49,404 bases of DNA. Origin: Candidatus Woesearchaeota archaeon. GTDB lineage: Archaea > Nanobdellota > Nanobdellia > Woesearchaeales > GW2011-AR9. Position 1 is the stretch's first letter. The number at the start of each line of letters is the position of its first letter. A program made the position numbers and the translations under genes. The DNA is taken from the NCBI GenBank assembly GCA_016185625.1, contig JACPND010000036.1, positions 1 through 49,404 on the forward strand. The letters run 5' to 3'. Of this stretch, positions 26,620-36,034 are shown piece after piece. The notes under the pieces are model-generated. The model ran no database searches. It had not been told where the DNA came from and saw only the letters and a list, made by a program, of their open reading frames with translations.

Positions 26620-27153
26620 TCATTTCACATTAACCGTAAATTTCTGCGGATTGCCGTATGGATCGTCTCCAACGAGCACTTTGGCAGTAAAAATATACAT
26701 CCCTCTCCGTGCATCTTGAGGAACGCTCACAAGAATTGATTCCTTGCGGTGTTCGTTTTTTAGGATAGTCATTGGTTCTTCGTTGTAGAGAAGCCAGGCT
26801 CCGGCGTCAACTCCTTTGATTTCATTTCCCTGCTCATCAGCTGCTTTTGAGGGTGTTACTTTTATTCTGAATTGGTCTCCTTTGCCGCCAATATTAAGGA
26901 TCCCTAATCCGAAGGCATGGCTCTCACCCCGCGAAACATCCGCAACATGTAAAGGTAACGCTACCTGCTTGCCCTGATCAACAAGAAGGCGTTCTAATTC
27001 TTCCTGTGTTTGCTGGTCGAGCTTGGTCTTTATATCCGTCGCTCCACCCCCTAATTGATATAAAAAAGCTACTCCTGAACCCAGAATGACCAACGAAATA
27101 ATTATAATTACTAATGTATTTATCGACAGCTCAATAGAACCTTTTCTGTCCAT
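26620..27153 (-). CDS. Archaellin/pilin-like protein
   Basis: MDRKGSIELSINTLVIIIISLVILGSGVAFLYQL class III signal. Confidence 0.8.
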   Translation of the reverse strand: MDRKGSIELSINTLVIIIISLVILGSGVAFLYQLGGGATDIKTKLDQQTQEELERLLVDQGKQVALPLHVADVSRGESHAFGLGILNIGGKGDQFRIKVTPSKAADEQGNEIKGVDAGAWLLYNEEPMTILKNEHRKESILVSVPQDARRGMYIFTAKVLVGDDPYGNPQKFTVNVK

Positions 27154-27163
27154 AAAGAAAAAT

Positions 27164-27388
27164 TCACTTCCAGACTTCATATTCTTTGACGATAATAATG
27201 ACGAAGAGAAGCAATACCACCGCACCAGCGATCATGTACCACAATCCTGCAAGTACGCTGGTCTGGCTCAATGACTGATACATTCCCCAGCCCATGATAA
27301 TGAAGCCTAACCAGAGGAATTTATCTAACACTAGCTTCATGATTTGAAACTCATGTTCTTCCGTCATTCTCTTTTTTGATTTTACCAT
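27164..27388 (-). CDS. Small two-TM membrane protein
   Basis: 74-aa ORF between two pilin-like genes. Confidence 0.6.
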   Translation of the reverse strand: MVKSKKRMTEEHEFQIMKLVLDKFLWLGFIIMGWGMYQSLSQTSVLAGLWYMIAGAVVLLLFVIIIVKEYEVWK

Positions 27389-27400
27389 GTTACACCTAGC

Positions 27401-27985
27401 TTATGATACTTTTACAAAAAAACTTTGTGTATCATATATTTCACAAGCCCCTTTAACAATGGATCCACTACTACATCCTCCTTCCGTAATTTCCTGCCAG
27501 ACATCTGCTTTGTACAAATAATTCCCAGATGCTTGATTAGAAGCAGAGATAGTAATTTTTATAACATTAGCATCTGTTGGAGAAAGTTTAAGATTAATTT
27601 CATCGCTGTAAAAGAAAATAATTTCTCCCCCTACGTCTTCTGGTTTGGTATAAACAGTAGTTGCACCAGTAGTACTTAATTTCTTTACCGGAGTTATTTT
27701 TATTCCATAAATTAGAGTACTAGTTCCACCATTCATAACCCCTATCCCTTGTACAACCTCCTCTCCTCTTTCTAACACTATTTGACCAGGTACAGATAAT
27801 TTTTTGTTGGATGCTCTCAAATCATTCAAAATCTGTTCTTTTATATTAGCTTGTACCTCTTTACTAGTTCCAGTAATATCTTTAAAAGTTCCTTTGACAA
27901 AACCAAGTCCAAGTCCTAACACAATAAATGCAATCACCACTACAACAATCGCTTCGATCGATAAATTGAGAGACCCTTTTCGCAT
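27401..27985 (-). CDS. Archaellin/pilin-like protein
   Basis: MRKGSLNLSIEAIVVVVIAFIVLGLGLGFVKG. Confidence 0.85.
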   Translation of the reverse strand: MRKGSLNLSIEAIVVVVIAFIVLGLGLGFVKGTFKDITGTSKEVQANIKEQILNDLRASNKKLSVPGQIVLERGEEVVQGIGVMNGGTSTLIYGIKITPVKKLSTTGATTVYTKPEDVGGEIIFFYSDEINLKLSPTDANVIKITISASNQASGNYLYKADVWQEITEGGCSSGSIVKGACEIYDTQSFFVKVS

Positions 27986-28037
27986 CCTAACACCTCTTTT
28001 ACTACCAAGAAGATATTCTCTAGTATAAAAAGGTTTC

Positions 28038-28081
28038 TAAGACAGGTAATACTTCAGTAATGTGAAGTATTACTAAGACAG
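28038..28081. repeat. Minimal foldback element C with 8-bp direct repeats
   Basis: TAAGACAG-[GTAATACTTCA-gtaatg-TGAAGTATTAC]-TAAGACAG; 11-bp perfect IR (28046-28073). Confidence 0.75.
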
Positions 28082-28349
28082 CTACTTAAGAAACTTTAAC
28101 AGAGCTCTGTTTATCCTTAAAGACTACCATCCGGACTTTGTGGTTGTTTCTCTTGGTTTTGATACTGCTAAGGGCGACCCCATTGGACGTTTGGATTTGT
28201 CTCAGGATTGCTTTAGTTCGATTGCCATCCAGCTTTTTGATCTAAAAATCACTCTCTTTCTTGTACAAGAGGGAGGTTATAATCCAGAACTAAACGCAAA
28301 GTGTGCCCGCGCCTTCTTCACGAGCCTCGTTGCTCCAGATTCTTACTGA
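28077..28349 (+). pseudogene. C-terminal fragment of histone deacetylase/acetylpolyamine amidohydrolase superfamily protein
   Basis: YHPDFVVVSLGFDTAKGDPIGRLDLSQDCF...FLVQEGGYNPELNAKCARAFF; no N-terminal catalytic domain upstream. Confidence 0.8.
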
Positions 28350-28740
28350 AAAAGACATATTCTTTGCCTTTTATAAAACCATTCTGGTCATAGAAATTAA
28401 CGGAGCTACGATTTGCAGCTGGTACAAAAAAGAAAATCATAGTGGCTCGAAGCTGTTGAACTTTGGCTTTAAACTCAAAAAGTAATTTTGTTCCAATTCC
28501 TTTCCCCCGTTCCTTTGGGTCAACAACAAGACCATTTAAGTACACTACTCCCCCCATTTAAAATTTCTCCGGCTATATATCCCCCACGGCTTTATTTTTT
28601 CTGCTACAAGAAAGAGACCTCTTCCTATAAATGTGCGCAAGTAGTCAGCAGTAGGATACTCTCCCTCCGGCGTTTTAAGATCCTCTGTCCTGCTTAATAC
28701 CTCGCATTGCTTCAAATCCCGCTCAATGGTCTCTCAATGA
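28318..28740 (-). pseudogene. GNAT acetyltransferase with frameshifts
   Basis: ERDLKQCEVL...RTFIGRGLFLVAE / GYIAGEILNGG / GVVYLNGLVVDPKERGKGIGTKLLFEF in shifted frames, at A6 and G6 runs. Confidence 0.75.
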
Positions 28741-28873
28741 TTTCCATGATAGACTGGGCTGATGATAGTCTTAAATATTTTTCTTACAGCGATTCTACGG
28801 TCTCTTTTCGATCATTTTTGTTACTTCCAGACAAGAACCTGCCCGTATCGGGAGCGGTTTTCCTATCCTAACC

Positions 28874-29773
28874 TTACCCAAAAACCAGTCTCAGTCCCCA
28901 CGCCCAAAGCTCCTTGCCAAAGAGTAACAGCACATACGACAACAAAAAACTGGGCACAAAAGGCACTCCTTCTTTAATCACAATACTAGGTATGTTAGCA
29001 GCCCGTAATATCGCCAAATCCTCCTTCTCCAGGGTCTTGGAGGATACCAGTATCTTTCGCCCTACTTTCACATCTTCTACCATCCAGTCTCCTTCCGTCG
29101 CTTTATGCAGCGGAATGTGTTTGATAAAGCAGGTTTTTTCCACCGATTTGATGAAAATGAAGGAATGGAATAAGAGAAATGGAATCAGAGCAAGTATCAG
29201 CAGTAAAGGCTGAATCGGCGTGAGGCCCAGCAACAGCAACGACGTTAGGCCTGTTGTTAAATGCAGGTGTCTCTTCAGGTGCAGCGATTCCTTCCATAAG
29301 GGCAGGAAATTTGTCTTATTCAGATACGCTGCATATCCCATCCAGCATAAGCCGTAGAATGCGCCAAGGATCAGCAGTCCAAACAAGAAAAAAAATAAAT
29401 TCAGGCTCAAACCCGTGAAAGGGTAACTCACGCCAATGGCAGCACCTAATCCCATCAAGAGTTTGCTGTCACCGCCACCCCATTGATGAGTGTAATAAAA
29501 TAAGGAAGCTAATCCAAAGCTCACCAGGAAGCCCAAGACACCACTCAGCAAAATGTGCCATTCCCCTTCTATAGAATAAATGGCGCGAACGCCAAAGACA
29601 GCTATAAGCAGCCCATAATTCAGCCAATCAGGAACTTCTCTGGTTTTAAGATCAGTGTACGTAGCGATAAGAAGAGTTGTTGCGGAGATGGAAATAAGGA
29701 GCAGATCTAAAGCCATGGCAGGATAAAATAACACTCCTTTAAATTTGTTTGGCGTAATCTTTATATACCTCAT
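28874..29773 (-). CDS. A24-family prepilin/preflagellin peptidase
   Basis: TDLKTREVPDWLNYGL and GGGDSKLLMGLGA. Confidence 0.9.
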   Translation of the reverse strand: MRYIKITPNKFKGVLFYPAMALDLLLISISATTLLIATYTDLKTREVPDWLNYGLLIAVFGVRAIYSIEGEWHILLSGVLGFLVSFGLASLFYYTHQWGGGDSKLLMGLGAAIGVSYPFTGLSLNLFFFLFGLLILGAFYGLCWMGYAAYLNKTNFLPLWKESLHLKRHLHLTTGLTSLLLLGLTPIQPLLLILALIPFLLFHSFIFIKSVEKTCFIKHIPLHKATEGDWMVEDVKVGRKILVSSKTLEKEDLAILRAANIPSIVIKEGVPFVPSFLLSYVLLLFGKELWAWGLRLVFG

Positions 29774-29802
29774 GATATTTATAAATTAAAAAAGTGGTGA
29801 TG

Positions 29803-30300
29803 ACTATGCAAGAATATGAACTTCTCCCCCATCAATTGTTGGAAGACTTAAAATATGATGTAGAAGCACTAAAGAAAAAATTGGTGCAGCCAGATGCCAA
29901 AGCTGAAGAGCTGATTCTGGAAATCGAAAGCCTGAAAGACTCTATCCATGAACTGACTTCCGTGTTCCAAAAAGCGTTGGAGATGACCAAGGACGAAGAT
30001 GCTACATTGTCGTTGAAGAGCATCAACCAGAAATTAGATTCCGTGCTAAGTCAGAATGAAACGATCGCCAAAGGGATGATTGCGGTCTCTGACAAAGTAG
30101 ATGTATTTGTGTCGCAGGCGGCTGGTGTTCCGTCAGCTTCTGCTCTGGCGCGCCCGGTCATGCATACGATGGGCGCTCCAGCGATGCCGGGAATGAGAAT
30201 GGCGCCGCCGCCGGAAATGCCAGGAATGCGTCCATCCTTGGAAATGGAAACTCCGCCGCCACCTCCATCTGCAAAGAAACGAGTGGGCATCTTCAGATGA
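29803..30300 (+). CDS. Coiled-coil protein with Pro/Met-rich tail
   Basis: ORF 29794..30300, likely start MQEYELLPHQ. Confidence 0.7.
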   Translation, partial: TMQEYELLPHQLLEDLKYDVEALKKKLVQPDAKAEELILEIESLKDSIHELTSVFQKALEMTKDEDATLSLKSINQKLDSVLSQNETIAKGMIAVSDKVDVFVSQAAGVPSASALARPVMHTMGAPAMPGMRMAPPPEMPGMRPSLEMETPPPPPSAKKRVGIFR

Positions 30301-30962
30301 GTTTTGCCACTTTGCATCTGCTGCGAACTGCCGCCGAGCTTTATTCTAGAGAAAGGGCAGTATCTTCTGCGCAGGAAATCCGACACAAGATAGAAGAAAT
30401 AAAATATTTAGCCGCGCAGAAAAAAGTTCCCCGTCTTTCACTGCGTAAGGAAATTCTTCACCTAGAGCAGCAGCTGCAGAATATGATGAATGCCAAACAG
30501 AAAGTGGCCATGGGAAAGGAACGCGAGAATGCAAAAATTGTTAGTCTGAAGAAGCAAATGGCGCAAATGCGCCGGCGTTTGGCGATGTGTGAAGAGAAGG
30601 ATGTGCAGAAGAAGCTGGAGAAACTGTCGCATATCTTAGGTGATTATGCTGCTAAGAAGCAAGTGGAAAGGGAATTGAAGCCAGAACGTGAAGTAAAACA
30701 GAGTAACGCTGAAGCACACAAGCGCCTGCTGCAGTCAAGGCTGAGAATACTGAAACAGGAAATTGAGATGCAGAAAAAGCAGGGAAAGGATGGAAAACTG
30801 GCGGCGATTGAACAACAGGTCCGGGTTCTTGAAGGGAAGATGGGCCCGGCAGAAATCCAGCATCAGGTCTTATTTGAGCCGGTGATGCTAAAAGCGAATG
30901 TGCCGGAAATATCATTGCCATTGCCACCGCCGCCGAAGATGAAGAAAATGATGTATAGATAA
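30297..30962 (+). CDS. Coiled-coil protein
   Basis: 221-aa K/E/Q-rich helical ORF overlapping the upstream gene by 4 nt. Confidence 0.7.
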   Translation: MSFATLHLLRTAAELYSRERAVSSAQEIRHKIEEIKYLAAQKKVPRLSLRKEILHLEQQLQNMMNAKQKVAMGKERENAKIVSLKKQMAQMRRRLAMCEEKDVQKKLEKLSHILGDYAAKKQVERELKPEREVKQSNAEAHKRLLQSRLRILKQEIEMQKKQGKDGKLAAIEQQVRVLEGKMGPAEIQHQVLFEPVMLKANVPEISLPLPPPPKMKKMMYR

Positions 30963-31188
30963 CTGCATAACTTAGAGCACGTATGTACCAACAAAGAAAG
31001 AGTTTATCACTTTTTTCTTCGCTGTGTTCCTTACATCTTTCTCTTGAGAAGTTTCCTCAATTCTTTTGTATCTTGTGCCTGATGGCTTGGCTAGAAGTGT
31101 GTGCTGAGAATTACTTTTGCTTGCAGGGAGTATTTGGATAGTGCCATCAATCCCCCACTTTTATATAGTTTCTCTCTTCTGAGCTAGT

Positions 31189-32034
31189 ATGCCTCTCCAT
31201 CGCCTCGTCTGGAAACAGAATCAACACGAATACGCCGTCGAGAAATTCTACGAGAAAGGCGTGGAAAAGTACGGCGATCATCACGGTGGCTATCTGAATT
31301 TCGGCTTATGGGAAGAAGGGGCTAAGAATTACCAGCAGGCAGCAGAACACATGGTACAGAAACTCGCAAAGTTGGCCGGTCTCAATAAACGAGGTCGTCT
31401 GCTCGACGTCGCCTGCGGAATGGGTCCAGAACTGCTTTTCCTCCAAAAGAATTTCGGCTGTACGATCGAAGCCCTGGAGGTGACCTGGAAACATCTTGAA
31501 TGCGCGCAGCAGCGTATCCTGAAAGAAGAGCTGGATGAACATATTCATCTGCATCATGGGACGGCAACGAGATTGCCATTTGAAAAAGAGACCTTCACGC
31601 ATCTCTTGTGCATCGAAGGGGCGCAGCATTTTCCGACGCGGGAAGATTTCCTGAAAGAAGCCCAGAGAGTGTTGATTCCCGGAGGAGTTTTAGGATTAGG
31701 AGATTTCGTCCTGAAGCGCCAGCCAAAAACAGCGAAAGAAAAAATAATGTTAGAAACCGCACGACGAGCATGGCATGTGCCAAAAGAGAATTATGACACG
31801 CTCGAATCATATAAGCATAAATTGTCACGGCAGGGATTCCGGAACATAGTCATAGAAGAAGTGGGAGACCTGACGATTCCGAGGTATTATGCGGAGCAAA
31901 AAAGAACGGTGCGAAATACAGCAAAAATACGGGGATATGTAAATGCCTATGGAAGTTTGCTAATTGATTACGTGACCTGGAAAGCCTTTGAAGAAGGATT
32001 GATCGAATATATTCTCGTAAAAGCAGAAAAATAA
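31189..32034 (+). CDS. Class I SAM-dependent methyltransferase
   Basis: GRLLDVACGMGPELLFLQ ... THLLCIEGAQHFPTREDFLKEAQRVLIPGG. Confidence 0.92.
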   Translation: MPLHRLVWKQNQHEYAVEKFYEKGVEKYGDHHGGYLNFGLWEEGAKNYQQAAEHMVQKLAKLAGLNKRGRLLDVACGMGPELLFLQKNFGCTIEALEVTWKHLECAQQRILKEELDEHIHLHHGTATRLPFEKETFTHLLCIEGAQHFPTREDFLKEAQRVLIPGGVLGLGDFVLKRQPKTAKEKIMLETARRAWHVPKENYDTLESYKHKLSRQGFRNIVIEEVGDLTIPRYYAEQKRTVRNTAKIRGYVNAYGSLLIDYVTWKAFEEGLIEYILVKAEK

Positions 32035-32037
32035 AAC

Positions 32038-32349
32038 TTACTTCTTCCCAGGACTTGGCCTTTTCACTGTAATCGGCAGCACGCCTTCGTCATACTCCCG
32101 CAGCGCAATCTGGATGGGATTATATCTCACTCTTTCCAATTCTTCCGGCTCTAACTTTATCAGGAATGGCGCGCCCATGGCTAACTGCAGCCCGCGAGAG
32201 CCGACCATGCGGGCTTTTTCGTATTTGGTATATTCTATTCCTTCTTCAGAAGCTTCTTTTTTCATTTGTTCACTGGGTTGATACCCCGCCCATTTTGGCG
32301 CCCTTCCTTTTTTGTTCGCTGGTTGCCCAGTGAAGATTGAAAATCCCAA
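32038..32349 (-). CDS. rpoK: DNA-directed RNA polymerase subunit K (Rpb6-like); start uncertain
   Basis: YTKYEKARMVGSRGLQLAMGAPFLIKL...NPIQIALREYDEGVLPITVKRP. Confidence 0.9.
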   Translation of the reverse strand: MGFSIFTGQPANKKGRAPKWAGYQPSEQMKKEASEEGIEYTKYEKARMVGSRGLQLAMGAPFLIKLEPEELERVRYNPIQIALREYDEGVLPITVKRPSPGKK

Positions 32350-32387
32350 CGTTCATAATAGATACCGCCGCTGGCGGTAGTTGGGAT
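32343..32387 (-). other. Intercistronic stem-loop between rrp42 and rpoK
   Basis: ATCCCAAC...GTTGGGAT enclosing TACCGCC-gct-GGCGGTA. Confidence 0.5.
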
Positions 32388-32389
32388 TC

Positions 32390-33172
32390 TCATTTTAATT
32401 GCCCTCTCAGGAATTTGGCTTTTTCCAACGCTAAATCGATGATACGGTCTATTTCTTCTATACTTAACGGAGCCTCGCCGCCTTTTTGCAGCGCTGACAG
32501 TATCCCTTTTTCATCAGAAGCAACGGTCAGTCTGGCCTCAAAAGCGTCTTCTTCCTGAGACGTCAAGTCAACCAACAGCTGGCCGCTGATTTTATAGACG
32601 GTTACAGGTAATGGCTCTTTAATCAGCGGCAGGTGCTGATCAGTTTTCGTCTTGTAATCAATAACGCCCGTGTGGGGCTCATAAGCTGGGAAGACTGCTT
32701 CTTTCAACACCGCTAAAGCAGCTAATCCTGCAGCATCCAATAAATTGCCGGCGTCATTTAACGTGACTAGATCGATAGTGATAAACCAGGCTTTTTCACC
32801 CTGAACCAGACAGAGCTTTTTCATGTCGATAGCTTTGGCTTCACGAATGCCGCGATCAACTACGCGCGCCAGCTCCACTGCTTTTTTTCCAGGTGGACCG
32901 GGTTCATATTGCGGACCAGACAGGGGAACTAACTCAGCATTGATCATGATGCCGCCCTCATCGGGGGTGTCGTTATACGGTTTTTCGATGGCCATCTTTA
33001 ATCCCGCAAGAATGATCGTTTGCCCAATCTGCACTCTCACAGAACCTTCCGCAGTCTTAGAAATATTAGTTTCTATTGCGATTGGCGTACGATATTCAGT
33101 CAGACCTCTTCCATCCAACCTTTTATCTTGCAACGCTAATTGTGCAATAGTTTCTTTATTGACGATGATCAT
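32390..33172 (-). CDS. rrp42: Exosome complex component Rrp42
   Basis: RNase PH fold: RLDGRGLTEYRTPIAIETNISKTAEGSVRVQIGQTIILAGLK. Confidence 0.95.
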   Translation of the reverse strand: MIIVNKETIAQLALQDKRLDGRGLTEYRTPIAIETNISKTAEGSVRVQIGQTIILAGLKMAIEKPYNDTPDEGGIMINAELVPLSGPQYEPGPPGKKAVELARVVDRGIREAKAIDMKKLCLVQGEKAWFITIDLVTLNDAGNLLDAAGLAALAVLKEAVFPAYEPHTGVIDYKTKTDQHLPLIKEPLPVTVYKISGQLLVDLTSQEEDAFEARLTVASDEKGILSALQKGGEAPLSIEEIDRIIDLALEKAKFLRGQLK

Positions 33173-33864
33173 TGGAATCGCTCCTTAAGTGCTTTCATCT
33201 GCACAGCATAGACTTGTTCAGTAGCTATTTTCGCCATCTCCAAGGCAACTAAGAGATCTTTTTTAGATATCTCGCCGTCCATCTGCAATAACGTGACTTG
33301 CTTGCTGTTATGCAGCATCGCTACAGGAATATCCGAGACAATCGCCGGATAGGCTTCTTCGTTATAATTTAGATCGGCAACCACCGTGCCATCAACTTGC
33401 CCGACGGCGACGGAACTGACCATGTCTTTCATGGGAATGCCCGCATCAGCGAGAGCGATAGCCACGGCAGAAATGGCGGCGCAGCGGGTGCCGGCATCGG
33501 TCTGAGGCAGTTCCACAAAAATATCGACCACAGTATTAGGAAATTCACTGAGGTCAATCACGGGTGCGAGCGCATTGGTCATCACCAGAGAAATTTCCTT
33601 AGAGCGGCGATTACCGCCTGGTCGGATGCGTTCACCTGAACCAGAAAAAGGCATCATGTTGTAAAAGCAGCGGATAATCCCTGTTTTAGGATTCTGCAAA
33701 AATTTTGGATATAATTCCCGTGGACCATAGACGGCAGCATAGGCAACCGTATTGCCTATCTTGAAATAGGCCGAGCCGTCTGCATTAGGAATGACGCCAG
33801 CTTTGGCTTCCATAGGGCGAAGCTCGTCCACTTTCCGTCCGTCTACTCGTTTTTTGTATGCCAT
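33169..33864 (-). CDS. rrp41: Exosome complex exonuclease Rrp41
   Basis: VDGRKVDELRPMEAKAGVIPNADGSAYFKIGNT...TVVDIFVELPQTDAGTRCAAISA. Confidence 0.97.
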   Translation of the reverse strand: MAYKKRVDGRKVDELRPMEAKAGVIPNADGSAYFKIGNTVAYAAVYGPRELYPKFLQNPKTGIIRCFYNMMPFSGSGERIRPGGNRRSKEISLVMTNALAPVIDLSEFPNTVVDIFVELPQTDAGTRCAAISAVAIALADAGIPMKDMVSSVAVGQVDGTVVADLNYNEEAYPAIVSDIPVAMLHNSKQVTLLQMDGEISKKDLLVALEMAKIATEQVYAVQMKALKERFQ

Positions 33865-33873
33865 GATGACCGA

Positions 33874-34545
33874 TTATGATAAAAACTGTTGTATTTTTTC
33901 CGTCAGGCCTTCAAGATGGGATTTCTCTTCCACCAGATGAATTGCCTGCTCGGCTTTCAATTCTCCTTCCGGCGTGCCTTTGAGCCAGATCAAGCCATTT
34001 TGGCCGACGGTGATTTCCGTCTGAGTGCGTTCTTTGATAAGTGTGATCATGCTGCCCTGCTTTCCAATGACGCGGGGTACTTTGTGAGTATTGATCTTGA
34101 TGATGCGTCCACCTAGCAATTTATGCATGCCCGGCTCTTTCATGGAGAGATCGATGAGATTTTGAGAGGTCACGTTGACGATCATCGCCACCACATAATC
34201 CCCGATGGAGAGAATCTTGCTTAAATCTTCTTCTTTGCGGATGAAACGGGCGGTAGCATCCTTCACATTCAGCATCGCCGAATAGGCAGTATTGGTGTCG
34301 ATGCGCCAGCCGCTGAACGTGATATCGGTCACCTTACAGATAATCTTATCACCGACTCGGGGAATATACGGTCCGGATAAGGAAGTCACTTTGAGCACTC
34401 TTCCGGTGATAGACGCTAAGCCCAGGACTTTAGAATAAATCTTTTCGCTTTCTCTATAAGTGTTTTCACCTGGAAGGTAATCCATACCTTCTGCTAAGGC
34501 CTCTCCAGGAATGACAATGTCGCGTTCTTTCGTAAGTAAGCTCAT
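33874..34545 (-). CDS. rrp4: Exosome RNA-binding component Rrp4
   Basis: VIPGEALAEGMDYLPGENTYRE, S1 domain, KH region INTHKVPRVIGKQGSMITLIKE. Confidence 0.95.
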   Translation of the reverse strand: MSLLTKERDIVIPGEALAEGMDYLPGENTYRESEKIYSKVLGLASITGRVLKVTSLSGPYIPRVGDKIICKVTDITFSGWRIDTNTAYSAMLNVKDATARFIRKEEDLSKILSIGDYVVAMIVNVTSQNLIDLSMKEPGMHKLLGGRIIKINTHKVPRVIGKQGSMITLIKERTQTEITVGQNGLIWLKGTPEGELKAEQAIHLVEEKSHLEGLTEKIQQFLS

Positions 34546-34714
34546 GTTCTTCTCTCGTTCGGTCTTTAAATTGAGGGCCTATTTAAAAAGATTGCGTTTT
34601 TGGGTTCTGGTTAATCCTTAGCTCTTAAATCTCAGCTGGTAACTATCGGCTGTTGGAGAGCTTTTGTAAGAAGCTCTTTCCACTCTGCCTTTTGATTAAT
34701 AGTTATTAATTCTT

Positions 34715-34794
34715 GCATGCTATTTTTATTCTGCATGCAATATGATCCCCGGGCGGCATTTAAACTTTGCATGCAGAACTTGCTAACGCATGCA
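34715..34794. promoter_or_regulatory. Four GCATGC iterated sites upstream of/overlapping the RelA/SpoT gene start
   Basis: GCATGC at 34715, 34733, 34769, 34789 (spacing 18, 36, 20). Confidence 0.5.
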
Positions 34795-35890
34795 AAAATT
34801 TATAAACCCTGCACAATTACTAAAAAGTATGGCCTGGACGAAACCAGTATATGGAAAAGCAAAGGTAGACAGAGCAGGACACATAATTATGGATGAAGAT
34901 TCTACGGAAGAAGCAAAAGAGGAAGCATTAACTATTCTCAATAATTGGCGCTCCTCTCATGGGTATCCTATGAATACTTTTCAAGCAAGACTAAGACAAA
35001 TGTCTAAAAAGGTTGATGAGAATGCTTTAGTTGTTCAGCGACTAAAAAGAGTTCCATCTGTCATAAAAAAACTCAAAAGAGAACAAACAAAAACTATGAG
35101 TTTATCTCAAATGCAAGACATTGCTGGATGTAGGTCTGTGCTATCGGATGTTGATAAAGTAAATGAATTAACTGAAATTTATCGGAAAAGTCGTGGGTTG
35201 AAACATAGAAAAGTTAGGGAAAAAGATTACATAAAAAATCCTAAAAAAGACGGATATAGAAGCATGCATTTAATTTACAAATACAGAAGTGATAAAATAA
35301 ACACCTATGATGGTTTACTTATTGAAATTCAAATTAGAAGCAAAATTCAGCACTCCTGGGCTACAGCGATAGAGATAGTTGATTTATTTACGAAACAAGC
35401 AATTAAATCTAATGAAGGCGAAGAGGAATGGAAAGAGTTCTTTAAATTAGTCAGTTCCGCATTTGCAAAAATGGAAAAACAAAAAGAAGTAGAAGGAACA
35501 CCCACTGATAACAGCGAACTTTACAAGGCAATTAAAGAAAAAGTGGACAAGCTAAAGATTTTTTCAAAAATGGAGAATTGGTCTCAAGCATTAAAAGTAA
35601 TAGAACCAAAACTTAAACAATTGCACTTCTTTTTACTTGAATTAGATGTATCAGAAGAGAATAATGCAAAATTAAGCGTTAGGGGTTATCCCGAAGAAGC
35701 GGAGTCTCTGGCAACGGAGCATTATCTTGAAGCAGAAAAATTACAGAGTGGTAGCCATAACAAAGATGTTGTTCTTGTTGGTGCAAAATCTATAGAAGAA
35801 TTGAAAAGAGCATATTTAAATTATTTTGCAAATTCAAAAGAATTTTTAGAGCATTTAAAGTATTACTTAGAGAATAAGGGAGAAATCTAA
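34790..35890 (+). CDS. RelA/SpoT nucleotidyltransferase-domain protein (small alarmone synthetase / toxSAS-like)
   Basis: MQDIAGCRSVLSDVDKVNEL...KDYIKNPKKDGYRSMHLIYKY...LLIEIQIRSKIQHSWATAIE. Confidence 0.92.
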   Translation: MQKFINPAQLLKSMAWTKPVYGKAKVDRAGHIIMDEDSTEEAKEEALTILNNWRSSHGYPMNTFQARLRQMSKKVDENALVVQRLKRVPSVIKKLKREQTKTMSLSQMQDIAGCRSVLSDVDKVNELTEIYRKSRGLKHRKVREKDYIKNPKKDGYRSMHLIYKYRSDKINTYDGLLIEIQIRSKIQHSWATAIEIVDLFTKQAIKSNEGEEEWKEFFKLVSSAFAKMEKQKEVEGTPTDNSELYKAIKEKVDKLKIFSKMENWSQALKVIEPKLKQLHFFLLELDVSEENNAKLSVRGYPEEAESLATEHYLEAEKLQSGSHNKDVVLVGAKSIEELKRAYLNYFANSKEFLEHLKYYLENKGEI

Positions 35891-36034
35891 AGAAAACGTA
35901 TTTGTTTAGCATCATAAAGTCAAAATTCCTTCGATAATCTCAACAAGAGCGACAGAGGGACGGCTCCTACGGAGATGTCGCTCTGCGATTATCACGTCGA
36001 GAATTTTGAAGATGCTAAACAAATACAAGAAAAC
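35890..36034. mobile_element. MITE-like foldback element D with 16-bp perfect TIRs and 8-bp TSD
   Basis: AAGAAAAC-[GTATTTGTTTAGCATC...GATGCTAAACAAATAC]-AAGAAAAC; nested TCAAAATTC/GAATTTTGA, GATAATC/GATTATC, AGAGCGACA/TGTCGCTCT, CTCC/GGAG. Confidence 0.85.
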
